From: Centropus unirufus | Taxonomy: Eukaryota; Chordata; Aves; Cuculiformes; Centropidae | Assembly (NCBI GenBank): GCA_013397695.1 | Contig: VYZI01000018.1 | Span: forward strand, 3,809,599-3,873,598 | Reading direction: 5' to 3' | Length of the DNA stretch: 64,000 bases | Shown: in pieces, positions 1-12,240 of the stretch | How the letters are laid out: each line of letters starts with the position of its first letter | Position numbering within the stretch: position 1 is the first letter of the stretch | Position numbers and translations under genes: made by a program | The notes under the pieces: generated by a model | Seen by the model: the letters and a program-made list of their open reading frames with translations, nothing else | Told to the model about the DNA's origin: nothing | Database searches by the model: none

Positions 1-3000
1 GGATGTATCTGCTGATGAATAGCTCTCCACACAATTCAAATACAAAGCCTGCATCTGAAAGAAAAAGAGGTTTCATGGACTGGTCCATGGACAGGATGGA
101 GAGGTCACTGTATATTCTCACCCCTGAGAAAAATTATGTTAGTTTTTCTGGTTTTTGTTTTTTCTTTTATTTAAAAGAATATGGTTTATATAAGGGAGGT
201 AAAACAAAATAAAGTTGAGGGGCAAAAATATGGATGTAAATAAAGCCTAGGTCTTCCTGGAAGCAAATAGATCATACAGCTTGCACAATGACTGCAGAAT
301 GTTCAGTTAAAAAATATTAACTTCATAAGAAATTCAGTACAATCGGTATCTAGTCCCACTCATTATTTCTCCATGTATAATAGTATTTATATAAAAATCT
401 AGATTNNNNNNNNNGAAAAAAAGCTACTGCTTTATTTAAGATTTAAAAATGATCCATTATTTCCTTACTGATTTTTTTTACTGAGTAATATGCACGGATA
501 CCACTGTTGTTCTTGAATTAGAGAATTCTACACTGACATTTTAGAAATACTGTTTTACTTCAAATGTTGTTTTATTTCACTGTAGAATCAGGCGTTGACT
601 CTGAGATGTGATAAAGAAGCCGTCATGCAGCATATTTCTTCAACTTCTTCTGCAATACGTAACAGTTGTTACTGGCATAGGAATGCAGTTTATTGGATGG
701 TAATAATGTAAGTCCACTATTAATGTTTGTTTTGCTCCTTTTAACATCAAACTAAACAAGTTTGCAAGTTTTGTCTTTGATGAATCTCTATTCCCTCAAA
801 TCCTGGAGCCACAGACGGAGAGGCCACAACGGTGTCTTTACAAAATGCATTAAGTGGTGCCTTCCCTTCCCCATCGTCTGACTGAGATCAGACTGGTGTA
901 TACAGGGTCTTACTCAATGTCAACCAGAATGTAAAAATCTATCTTTTTTTTTCTAACATCTGTGCTCAGATTACAGGTATTTTTCCACATTTGTACCAGT
1001 AATATAAATGAAATCATTCAGTGCCACTCATCTATGCTTATTTTTATGTGAATTCAAATATGCAGATAAAAATATGCCAAGATTAGATTGAAATGGCTTC
1101 TAAATACTTCTATAATAAACCCATGCTGACATTGTAACTGTATTACCTGTAAGAGTAGATCCATTACCTGTAGTATTCTTGGAAAGAATGACTTGGCCTG
1201 ACTTACCCTCATGTTTGAGGATGTTCTAATAACATTTGAGCTGAACCGAGTTGCAGGCACACTAACCCAAACAAGTGTAACATGCTATGATGATGACCTC
1301 ATATTGTGGTCTAGACAGGCTAACAAAATGACTCCATACAGAAAGAAGCCTCCAGAACAGGATAAAATACAGATTTTGGTGAAGATAAACAGTGAAGCTA
1401 TGTGGTATGTAATAAATTTACACAATAAATTCAGATGTGTTTCATAGAATGTTAATTTTCATTGAGATGTGATGAGGCCACTTTGATGGCTGCACCTGCT
1501 GGATAAACTCAGACTAACTACTACATAATCCTCAAATCTGCTCCATTGTCCATAAACCAGCAAAGACAAGCCAGATATACCTACTGACTTTAAATGTAGT
1601 CTGTGTCTAAGTGCTTTCCTTTGCAGGGATATTTTCCAGAATTGTTTTTTCCCTAACTAGCAATATTATGGATAAAACTAACTGCCATAGGAAGATAGTA
1701 TTTTTATTTCTTTCGATGATGAAAGTTTTTCTTAACAGTTAATCATAAAAAAAATCAGCTCATTATGAATTGGATGCTTCCTATTTTATGTCCATAGTGC
1801 AATTAATTTTGAAGTAAGAAGAAAAGCGTTTTCTGATTATTTTTTTCCTGGTGCCTGGCTCAGGGCTTGAAGCACAAGATGCAACCCACAGAGAGATGAG
1901 GTTTGCAGGAAGATTACAAGGTGCAGAAAATGTACAAAGGCCATGACTATCATTGACCACAGTTTTTTCACATGAACACGACTATGACAAATGGGTGACT
2001 AAGTATTTTTGCACTGATTTGAAGGAGCCTGAGTCACAGCATCTTATTTTAAAGAGGAAATGACTTACAGAATTCCTTTTCTCTTTAATGTAGGCAGGCT
2101 ACATAAATATCCATTGAAGTACAAAAGAAATTGTGTGATGCAGCACAATACTAACTTTTTATGACTATAAGCTTTTATTGCCCAGGAATAAGCTAAGGAG
2201 GACAATGAACATGCTATTTAGGTTTCACCAAGTGACATCTCATAAAGGCTTTATATCTCACTAAGATAGTAATCAAACAAATTTAAAGAGAATGTTTTAC
2301 AACTCTTGCACTCACACCCTGTACTTTTTCTAAACTTCCCTATACTACCAAAAAAGGAAGTGTCAAATTTCCCCCTAATGTCTACGAGTGTGGTTCTGGT
2401 GTCAGCAGAGCCATGCTCATTCCCATCACCTGAGATGCGTGCAAAGGAAACTACTTATATCAAGCTTAGCCAACAAAACACTTCTGCCTCAGCCTGCAGA
2501 ACTCTTTGTGGCCCACAGAGAATCACCACTACATGGGGACGCCAAATCTACAGAGTCTAATTTTAGTAAAGTTAACTTACTCATATTTGGTATGCGTCTA
2601 AAGTCTAATGCAAATTGAATGTTAAATAGATCAGCTTAGTTTATTAATAGACCATGGCACATTGCCATTTATTTAAATTCAACCACTCTTCCACATCATA
2701 TACCTTTTGTGTATTTCATACATACTTGAAAGATACTATTTTTCTATGATTTTCAAGGGTTTTGCTATGTTTATGGAACTGATTCTTGTACTTTTCTTGA
2801 AAATCTTGGTAGTTAGGCCCTTGTGTGTGAAGTCTTCACAACAGAAAAAAAAAGATCAAATAAATGGGAGTAAAGCAACCCAGAAATTACCATGCATAAG
2901 TTTCATTCATTTAAAATTCTAACTTTAGGCGGTACTGGGGCTGTTCGTGTCAGAAAAAGAAATGCTGAAAAATGACAATATGAAAAAAAAAAACATTTAT

Positions 3001-6000
3001 CAAACAATTAAAGCAAAGTAGACAATTATTGAGCTTTGAATACTACAGACCTGAATGTTACCTAGTCTACATTTTACACAGAAGTAATTTTGGGAAGAAA
3101 CTTAGGAGCTAGGGAGCAAATAGTATTTTCTTACTATTTCTGATATTAAGAAATGGGCGGCTGCTTAAACACGCTCTGTGGTTTGGAATGTCAGCCAGAG
3201 CACTGGGGAATTACTTGGTGGAAAAGCTCAGAGCCAAAATCGCACAGAGTACATCCAGGCTTTCAAACCAGGCCTTCCAAAGTCATGCCAAGTTGTGGTG
3301 TGACCTGGACTAATAAGCAGCATACAAGGACTTGCTTTTTGCTGGTAGGTCAGACACTTCCAAAGCATCAGTAGGATAATAGTCTTTGGAACGATGAGAT
3401 TATAAACACAGCATAATTTACTTTGCTGGCACGCTTTTCCGCAAGGCTATGATCTCCATCTCTTCAGTGCTTGGTATGTGGTAGACACCTAGAGCTATAG
3501 GTACAGCAAATATATGAGAGCTAGATTGTCCCTCAAGGCAAATATTCTGTTGATTTTTCTGTCCTTCCTGTAATATCTTATGATGTTTTGCCGTACTCAT
3601 CGACTCACCCCAGAAGACATCCATGTGAGCAGCTCCATGGTTTTATTTGCGTGTTTAAACCAAGTTGCTGTAATCAGCGTTTCTGTAACTTAAACTGCAG
3701 TTGTTATGACCATATTGAAGTACAACTTTCCAGGCTCAGCCTGTAACTCCGCTGCTAGAGGTTTAAACCTCAGTGTGGAGAAAGTCTACAATGAAAGTGA
3801 AGCTCTTTTTCCTTTCCTTTGGTTCAGTGCAGCTGTACTTGAGCACTGTCCCATTTTGCTCCCTGTGCTGTGGCATACATGACCTGCCCTCCGAGCACCA
3901 GTGGAAGGATGGGGGAACACCAGCTTGATGTTACCGATGATATCGCAGTGATGGTAAACCCCACAGTGCTGGCTTGGAGGCAAACATACACCATGTGGGG
4001 TGGTTGTTAAGGACTCTACTTGTGAACCTCATCAAAAGGACGTTAATTTCAGGGAAAAAATAGGTTTACAATTATTTCAGTGTTCTTCAAATTAAACCCT
4101 GAGACGTTCTTGTTCAAATTGTTAATGAAAATATTGAGGACCTTGGTGTAAGGAGGAACTAAATGCAGGAGCAGAATCTTCTGAAAGCAGTTGGTTGCTT
4201 TAAGGCCACTAGTAATCCTACATTATTACTTAAATATACAGGAACAAACATTTTATCCCTTGTGTGGGTACATCCCCATCGACTTTTGCTGTAAGAATAT
4301 CACTAAGACCGGTATAGGAGAGATCTTTTTAACAGTTTGTTTCTAAAACACGTTTAGTTGAGGGTCCCTCAGCTTAGTACTTACCTCTCAATGGTATTTC
4401 CTACATTAAAAAGTCAGGGTGGAATAGCCTGTCATCCTTCTATTCCACAAATAAGAAGTGCCAAACAAGCAAGGAGCTAGGAACCAAATTCTGAAATAGC
4501 TCCACCTCTGATACCAAGGAAACCTCCAGGTCTGGTGTAAGCTCTTGGGAAAGGACAAACTTCAGCCTATCAATAAAAGGAACAGACACTTAATGTTTAT
4601 CTTCCCAGAGGGTATTGATACCATCTCGGATAAGTCTAATTGAATCAATAAACTGTCAAAATGTATCTCTTAGCCGTAGTTGCTAAAACAATGCCAATCC
4701 ACCAGCTGATAACGATGTCCTAAAAGCTGTTCTAAAAGTGACACTTGAAGGCAAAGATCTGATGGCAATATTTAAATTAGATCAGATGGACAGGCAGCTG
4801 GCAGGTCTTTCCCCACTGCAGGTGAAGTTAATACCTTCTATTCATCAGGCCTTAGTTTTTCAGTCATATTAGAGTCACATGAAACTTGGTGATTGTTTCT
4901 GATAAATCACCCGTTTGCTTGGATTTGAGGAATTCAGGTTTCTTCTTTCCACTTGCCTTAGGTGTTATGGTAGGAAAGTCTTCAATTATAAGTCTGTTAT
5001 CTTGGTACATTTGTACAATGTATTATTGGATTCAAAAGCTAAATTAAAAATGCAGGAGGGAGAGGTTCCATTCAATTGAAATGTATTTTTTTCTATTTTT
5101 CTAAAAAAAATATAAAAAATCAGTTTATTTTAATGAAAAATATTTTGCCTGGATATTTCACTTCACAGTTATTTTGTTTTCTAAAATATTTTTAAATGAA
5201 AACTTAATTTTCAAAATAAAAAGTGAATCTTTTTATTTGGAAATTACAAATTAAGCTCTAAATTTTTATTTTTAGCCTTAAAGTTATATTACAGATTTAC
5301 AGATTTAGAAAATATTATGTTTTTATCTGAAATGTTAATGTGAATTTATTATTTTAATATAATGCTTTTTTAATGCCTTGCCCTCACTTTTCTAACATAA
5401 CTGCAGATGCATACAGTAATGGGGTACTGATTCTTATTTTCTGTCCACATAAGACTTCCAAAAATGCGTATTTTGTAATACATTGCAAGGAGTCATCATG
5501 GAAATTGTCCTGACATGTATTAGACTAAAATTGTTTTATCTTTGTTCTGTAATTTATACCAGGTACCTAAATCCTATGTCCTGTTTGATCTTCTTTTGTT
5601 TTTATTTTATTCAACACAAAATCATTCAGACTTACCTATTTAAAAAACAACTGAATGCTTGAAGCTCAGTTGGCTTCATATTTTAATTCTGGTTTTGTAA
5701 CTGATTATTTTTTAATATATATTCTAAACCTAGATGATGTCAAGCAATACTTGGACTGACAGAATTTCAAAATACTGCCTTATTTATTTAAAATTATTGA
5801 TAATTGAAGGAAATAGCTCATCTATTTGTAAGATCATTCTTCTGCTTTTTGCTTTTTCTAACTTAACTGCTACATCAGTATAAAAGACCTGCAGTTAGAA
5901 TGCTTCTGGTTTGCTTTCAAACTGCATTGGTTTAGCTTTCTATTGTAATTTAAACTCTAGTCTCTGTATACTTGTCTCTAGCTGTAGTATTTTAAAAAGA

Positions 6001-9000
6001 CTTGGGAATCTGAAGAGTAAAATTACGATATCTTGCAAGAACTTAATTTCAAAGGATTTAAGGTTATTTCATAACTCAAAAATATACTCATAAGTGTGCT
6101 CTACATAGATAAATGGGTATTATCCTGATATAGACCGAGATGTATAGAGTTATTTAATTTTTTAAAAAAGTTATCATAGTTGCGTGTAAACAGGATTTAT
6201 TTATCATTATTTTCATAGTGTTCCTGATGGTAATTCAGATCAAGGATTGCACTGTTATTGTGTAGAAACACTTTGGGTTTTGTGTAAAACCACTTGGTTG
6301 GACTGAAACTATCACATCAGAATAGGGAATTGTGTGGTGAACTCCAGAGTTAAAGCAGCCTGTTACCTTCCCAGTGTGTGTCTCCTGGTTGACTGATTTT
6401 GCCTTTAAAAAAGTTGCAACTTCAAAATAAGGCTTTTCTTGTGACAAACATCAGGTTTAAGCCTTGTGTGGTTTAAATGGGATTCTCTAGTGGCTTGTAA
6501 GGGGTGATCTCTTGCTGTAACCTTTCCCTTGACTGATCTTGCAAGGTCCAGCTGCCTATTTTTACAATGCTGGCAAGAACATAATTATTGTTGAAAACTC
6601 CCAGGCCGTGTCAAATCTCGTTGAACCAGCTGGCTGGTTTTCAAAGGTCCTTGCAAAGTAGAAGACGTTCAAGAGGGACACAGAGGCAACGCTGACAGGA
6701 TAAGCTTTCTTACAGTGGAAGTCAGTGAAATCAACAGTAGCCACAAATTTTATTCCTGAAAATTCTGTAAATTCTATAAAGCTGTGTCAAAAGAACTCCA
6801 GTTTTTAGGCTAAAAAATTGTAGTGGTGGATTTCTCTGTGCCAACATCTTTCAGTGGGATGCTCTCATTGAGATTCCTACCTCCTTGTCATGCCAACATC
6901 TGCTTATTGTGCTTGAGACCCTCGAATCACCATTTCATACAATTCTACAAGGTGGGCATTTCATTCCTCCCCTGTTCTTTTTCTTTCATGAATTTGACAG
7001 AAATTTCATGAATTTGTAAGGTGAGGAAAGTCTTAAGCGTCTTCTGTTCAGCCTTCCTGGCAATAAAGACTTCTTTCTTTTAATGTAACTTTGAAATTTA
7101 ACTGCCAATATTTTACCTTGAGGCTTAGGAGATTCTGGAAACTCAAGAGATATTTCTAATGTTAGGTCCAACATATCCTGTAAAGTTAGGAAACCTCCTT
7201 AGTCCGCAAAGACCATTAGTACTGTATGCTGGCAGGCTAGCTGCACTCATTGAAGATTTTAGTAATGTTCCACCAACCTTCATTTAACACTTGTGGTTCT
7301 GTGGCCAGAATATGTGGTCAGGGTATTAATTCACAGCATTTCTGGGGAGCAGCATCCTGGGTGGGCTGCAGAAGGTAGTAATAGAACTAATTATTAATTA
7401 AAATCACCCTGTGGCAGATAGCCCTGTCCTTGAAAGGATCTATCTCTCAGGGAAGAAGCAACAAAGAAAATACTGATTTATGAAAATTAACCCAGCAAGA
7501 TAGACACCAATGTGTTATTTGCTAGAGTGGCCCTTCCCTGGAGCTTTGTAAAACAGACATGTTTGGGAGTGAGAGAGAGCGGCCCTTCTTTGCTAGAGCT
7601 GCTTCTGTTTCTGAAATTCCACTTCATATGCACTGTTTCAAGTTTGCTGTGACACAAATATTACTGCAATGAGAGAAAACCAGGCAAGCATAGGAATTAA
7701 ATCTTGAGTATCGATGCCTCATTAATAACACTACTCAGTATGATAGATTTCTAACTAGTTTTGCTTGTAACAGTATAGGTTTTCTACTCACTAGCACTAA
7801 AAATCTTGTAAAGATTTGTACATCTTTTTCTAACAGGATGGCTGACCCTACAAGCTGAAAGACTATAAATCATTTAAGCTTTTAGGGCCAGCCATTCTTT
7901 TAGACTTCATTGGAATGATTAACGTAGCTAAAATAGGGCATGCATTTAGCAGTCGGGGTTAATATTTATTGATACTGGTGGATTCAAATGCTGTATGTCA
8001 TTTAAGAAATTACAGTTTATATAAGCTCATCTAGGTACCCTTTTATTGGATCTTTCTTACAGGATAATTTCACACCAATAACAGAATAACACTCCCATCC
8101 AGACCTCCGGAGAATCTTCTCCCTTGCTGGGTTCTGGTTTAGACACTCTTTTGATATACTCATAGGGAATGCCTGTTGTTTCTCTGTCAACATTGCTCCC
8201 AAACCATAAGCACAGGCATGCGTGAAAGGAATTTTGAAAACAGTTAAGCCAAGACAAGAATAGTTACGGAAACATGGTTCTCTTCAGAAGATGTTTAATC
8301 ACTCTCTGATGACCACTTAAATGGATTCCTTTTGTGCACATACGCCTCTGTCATCAGAGAATATTGAAATAATTTGTACTTAAGTGGCAGTTTGAGCGAC
8401 TGCGTGTGTAGAAGTGCCCTCAATTTTATTTTTTCTTGGAAACACTTTCCTCTTTGTTTGTCTTCATTAGATTTACAGATTCATATACTGCAACACCGAT
8501 TCCCTTTTTTCCCAAGAAGACTTTGAGCTGCCAAAGTTCCCCTTAAATCCTCAATTTTTGTAATAATCTTAGATGGCAAAATGTAGATGCTACTTGCTCA
8601 GTGCAAACCATTTACTTACTCACCATTGTTTCACCACGTTTCAAGGAAAACACCACAGACTGGATGTGTAAGATACTTTTCCCAGGTTTTATTGCAGTTA
8701 CTTGCTGTGATGAAACCATAAACTACGTCACCTCCCTAGATTTCTTGCTCAAATTCCAAAGGTCTTTATCTTCAATTCTCTGATCTTTTAAGTCATTGTT
8801 TCTGTAAACAATTCTATTATTTCTTTCACATCAGTTCACCCAGGACACAATTCAGAGTGTTACCTCACTAGAAACTAACAGACCCTGATAAATATTGTCC
8901 TTCCTACACAGCACAGCTGGCCAAAATAACCTACATGTTCTCCTAGTTAGGGTAGGAAATTGTAAGGAAAGAAGAGTCCTTTCATGCAATTAAATCTGTT

Positions 9001-10130
9001 TTCAGGATCTGTAATTACAATTTCTGCTTTCTCAAGCATGGAAGGATTCAAAACTCAAGAGTATCTCCCTGCTTCAGCCTCTTTTAGCCAGACCCGGGTA
9101 CAAAGGCCTGACTTCCCTGGGCACACTTTAGAGCTGCTTTAGGCTTTGTTGCCCTGTTGCTCCTGAGCTCTGCCTTTGTTTTCTCTGAACCTCTCCTCCT
9201 CACTGCCAGGCTCCCCGAGCAGCACGCAGAACCTTCTCTGCCCACAGTGCCCAAACTGCTGAGCAACCTCCTGTTCCCCTTTGCTTTGTGAAAGAAACAC
9301 TTGCTTAGTTGCTTTTGCAGCGCTATTTATGGAAAGATGGTGGTCAAGTCCTGCAGTTTCCACCCAACCTATAAACCTTATACAAAGGACTGTCTCAGGA
9401 GAATGTGAGAGGAAGGTCACCACTACTTGTTCTAGATAAGACCTACGTGTTCTCAAAAATAAGAAAAATTTAGTGCTTGTAGAGTGAAACAACCTGTATT
9501 AAAATTTTATTCAAAATGGTGCTTCCAAGTGTATTTGAGCCTGTTGGTGACAGGTCTTAGTGAAATGCCATTGTCCCTGGGATGTTTGAAAACACAGAAG
9601 AAAACATAAAAAATCTTGTTCGCTTTGTAGCAGAAAAAATGAATTATTAGAAAACAGTATCAATAAGGTGATTTTCTTTTCACTACAAAATCATCATTAA
9701 AGACAGATTTGAAACTGTATCATAGAAATTGACACAACATGTGAAATATTCCAGGCATTGAGATTCCCAGCTAAGCCAAAGTCAAGTGGGAGAATGTGTA
9801 AATTTCACCGCTGATTTGAGTAAAAATAACAGTGAAACCATGATTATTTTCAAAGATTACTTATAAATACCTGTTACACACTTTGGTAAAAACAGTTGTT
9901 AAATAATTGGTGCTTTTTAGGGCTTTTTAGTGCTCTCCTAGTTATTTCGTGCGATTTTTATATATGCTCTGTGGAAGTAACTGTGCCAGAACTAGGACAG
10001 ACCTCCGAAATCTGCGTTTAAGTGGTGATCAGGTTGAAGGCCATGCTTTTAATTGGAATAAACAAACGAGAGAACTGGGCATACCCAACATCTCCTGGTG
10101 GATGCTCGCTGCTTGCAGAACTGCAGCTCT
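1..10130. other. Intergenic region upstream of the neurabin-like gene; no gene recognised
   Basis: This is AT-rich sequence, especially 5040-6180, with only short scattered open frames. None has a recognisable domain, plausible exon structure or family resemblance. The longest is a 117-codon frame on the minus strand at 9139-9492, with no familiar motif. I saw no tRNA, snRNA or clear LINE/LTR element. By conserved order around PDK1 in other vertebrates the next gene to the left would be expected to be RAPGEF4, but none of its exons is visible here. Confidence 0.6.
406..414. other. Small assembly gap (9 N)
   Basis: Nine unknown bases lie in AT-rich intergenic DNA. No gene is affected. Confidence 0.99.
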
Positions 10131-10612
10131 CATGCCTAAGGCTACCGCGGCCGGGCATCGTTTCCTCAGCCCTGGGGAGCTGCGGCGATTCCCAGCCTGG
10201 GAAGCGCGGCCAGGACCGTCCCACGCTGAGCTGGAGGTGGAAGCGCCCATGAGCGGGCGCACAGAGCATCCCACGCCGGGAAAAACGGGCAGCAGATCCT
10301 CCCGGGCAGCCGCAGGTGCCGGGCTGGGACACCCGCCTGTTCGGGCGGGGATAAAAGAGACGTGATTTTTAAAAGGAGGGGAAAAAAGGAGTTTTTGGCA
10401 CTGCTGTTACTTCCGGCTGTCAGAGCCTCGGCTGTGGCAAGGGCCGCCGCTTTCCTTCCCCCGGGAACGGCGCGGGAGCCTCCCGCGTCCCCCCCCCCGC
10501 AGCGCCGCCCCACGGGCAGCCCCGGCCGCGCCCGAGGCCCCCGAGCCCCGCGCCGTGCGGGGGGACCCGGCCCCGAATCAAACCCCAGCCCCGCGGCGTG
10601 GGGTGTGAGGTA
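10130..10612. promoter_or_regulatory. Upstream CpG-rich block
   Basis: GC content and CpG density rise abruptly after about 10130 and stay high to about 10610, with CGCGG, GGCCGCG and CCGCCGC tracts. A TATA-like GATAAAAG lies at 10350-10357. The block ends sharply where the AT-rich tandem array begins. It is about 1.6 kb upstream of the neurabin-like start codon. It may be an outer part of that promoter, an alternative first exon, or a divergent promoter. Function is inferred from composition only. Confidence 0.5.
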
Positions 10613-10671
10613 TCCATATCGCATCTATAGTGTGTTCGACATCTGTAGGGATATACACGGGATGTGCAATA

Positions 10672-11251
10672 GAGAAGGGAATGTATAGTATGCATTATAT
10701 ACAAAAAAGGTACATATATGTAAAAGGTGTTTATATGTATAAAGCTATATATTACACATAATGTATTATATATAGAAAGGGGTATATATATTATATATAA
10801 TGCTTTATAGAAAGGGGTGTATATATATAATATATAATGCTTTTTTAATAGAAAGGGGTATACATATTCTATATAATGCACTATATATAGAAAGGTGGGT
10901 ATATATATTATATATAATGCATTTTTTATAGAAAGGGATGTATATATGTTATATATAAAGCATTTTTATAGAATGGGGTGTATATATATAATGCTTTGTA
11001 GTTAGAAAGGTGGGTAAATATATTATATATAGTGCACTTTTTATAGAAAGGGGTATATACATGTTATATGTAATGCTTTATATATAGAAAGGGATATATA
11101 TAATGCTATATATATAGAAAGGGGTATATATATGATATATAACGCTTTATATATAGAAAGGGTACCTATATATAAAGGTGTGTATCTATATTACGTATAT
11201 AGGAAGGGGTTTATATATGTTATATATATATAATGTATTATACGTCAAGGT
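10672..11251. repeat. AT-rich minisatellite, ~40 bp period, about 12-14 degenerate copies
   Basis: The array is built on the core tagaaaggggtatata followed by alternating TA and atataatgctt. The GAAAGG or variant core recurs near 10774, 10810, 10851, 10890, 10931, 10971, 11004, 11046, 11087, 11117 and 11156, so spacing is 30-42 bp and mostly 39-41. Copies before 10774 and after 11160 are more degenerate. The array sits between two CpG-rich blocks. The open frame that crosses its left part on the minus strand is repeat-derived and not coding. Confidence 0.9.
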
Positions 11252-11374
11252 ATAGGCGAGGTATTTAACAGACGGGTGCGTGAAGCGTTTATGGATACGA
11301 TTTAGCAGTGGACAGGCACGGCTGATGATCCCAAAGGTCTTTTCCAATCTGGTGATTCAATGATTGATTCCATC

Positions 11375-12102
11375 CCCCGGGGCGGAGGCGCCCCCCCCAC
11401 CCCGTTCCCCGGTGCGGGGCGGGAGGAGGGCGCGCCCGCCGCTCCCTGCCTTTGTGTGCGAGCGAGGCGGCGCGCGGGGCGGCGCGCGGGCGGGCCNNNN
11501 NNNNNNNNNNNNNNNNNNNNNNNNNNNNNNNNNNNNNNNNNNNNNNNNNNNNNNNNNNNNNNNNNNNNNNNNNNNNNNNNNNNNNNNNNNNNNNNNNNNN
11601 NNNNNNNNNNNNNNNNNNNNNNNNNNNNNNNNNNNNNNNNNNNNNNNNNNNNNNNNNNNNNNNNNNNNNNNNNNNNNNNNNNNNNNNNNNNNNNNNNNNN
11701 NNNNNNNNNNNNNNNNNNNNNNNNNNNNNNNNNNNNNNNNNNNNNNNNNNNNNNNNNNNNNNNNNNNNNNNNNNNNNNNNNNNNNNNNNNNNNNNNNNNN
11801 NNNNNNNNNNNNNNNNNNNNNNNNNNNNNNNNNNNNNNNNNNNGGGGACGGGGGCGGGGGAGCCACCGCATCCCCCGGCGGAGCCACCGGGCGGGCGCTG
11901 GGAGCCGCCGGGGCCGCGCGTCCCGGTGGACACAATGGGCTCCATCCCGCGGGGAGGCGGCGGGCGGCGCTTCCCCCCGGGCTCCCTCGGGGCCCCGCGC
12001 TGACGGAGCCTCCCGGACCCCCGCATAGGGCCCGGCGTGGCCGCTTGCGCGCTCTGATTTCTTTCTCTCCACGTACGCTTGGTTCCCTGCGCTTCGTTTC
12101 AG
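11375..12102 (+). promoter_or_regulatory. CpG island and probable promoter/first exon of the neurabin-like gene
   Basis: Extremely GC- and CpG-rich DNA flanks the assembly gap on both sides, ending about 140-200 bp before the start codon. A pyrimidine-rich stretch from about 12057 ends in TTTCAG at 12097-12102 and looks like a splice acceptor. The first transcribed exon is therefore probably non-coding and lies in this island or the gap, and the first coding exon would begin at 12103. The promoter call is inferred from composition and position. Confidence 0.7.
11497..11843. other. Assembly gap (347 N) in the CpG island
   Basis: The gap lies in the most GC-rich part of the promoter, a common sequencing drop-out. 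The true length is unknown. It probably hides the transcription start or non-coding exon 1 of the neurabin-like gene. The long open frames reported across it on both strands are artefacts of unknown bases. Confidence 0.97.
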
Positions 12103-12240
12103 GGCGAGCGGAGAGGGAAAGGCGGCTCTTTGGATCCTCCGAGGGATCTGCTTTGCCTGGTGCTGGAGTGTGGAAGCTTTGTGCCTGGGAGTCATCCTTC
12201 CCGTTCTTCTTGAGGAGTCGAGGGAACTTTCTCTCTGACA
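12103..12240 (+). other. PPP1R9A-like: 5' UTR part of the first coding exon
   Basis: This runs from the inferred acceptor (AG at 12101-12102) to the base before ATG. It contains the in-frame stop TGA at 12211-12213. The start has the context CTGACAATGATG, with an A at -3 and two consecutive ATG codons; I chose the first. Confidence 0.6.

Noticed and set aside
9139..9492. 117-codon minus-strand frame upstream of the neurabin-like gene
   Set aside because: No recognisable homology, no CpG island or exon context. Length is within what is expected by chance in this GC range.
10420..10881. 153-codon minus-strand open frame
   Set aside because: It is mostly translation of the TA-rich minisatellite and the adjoining GC-rich block.
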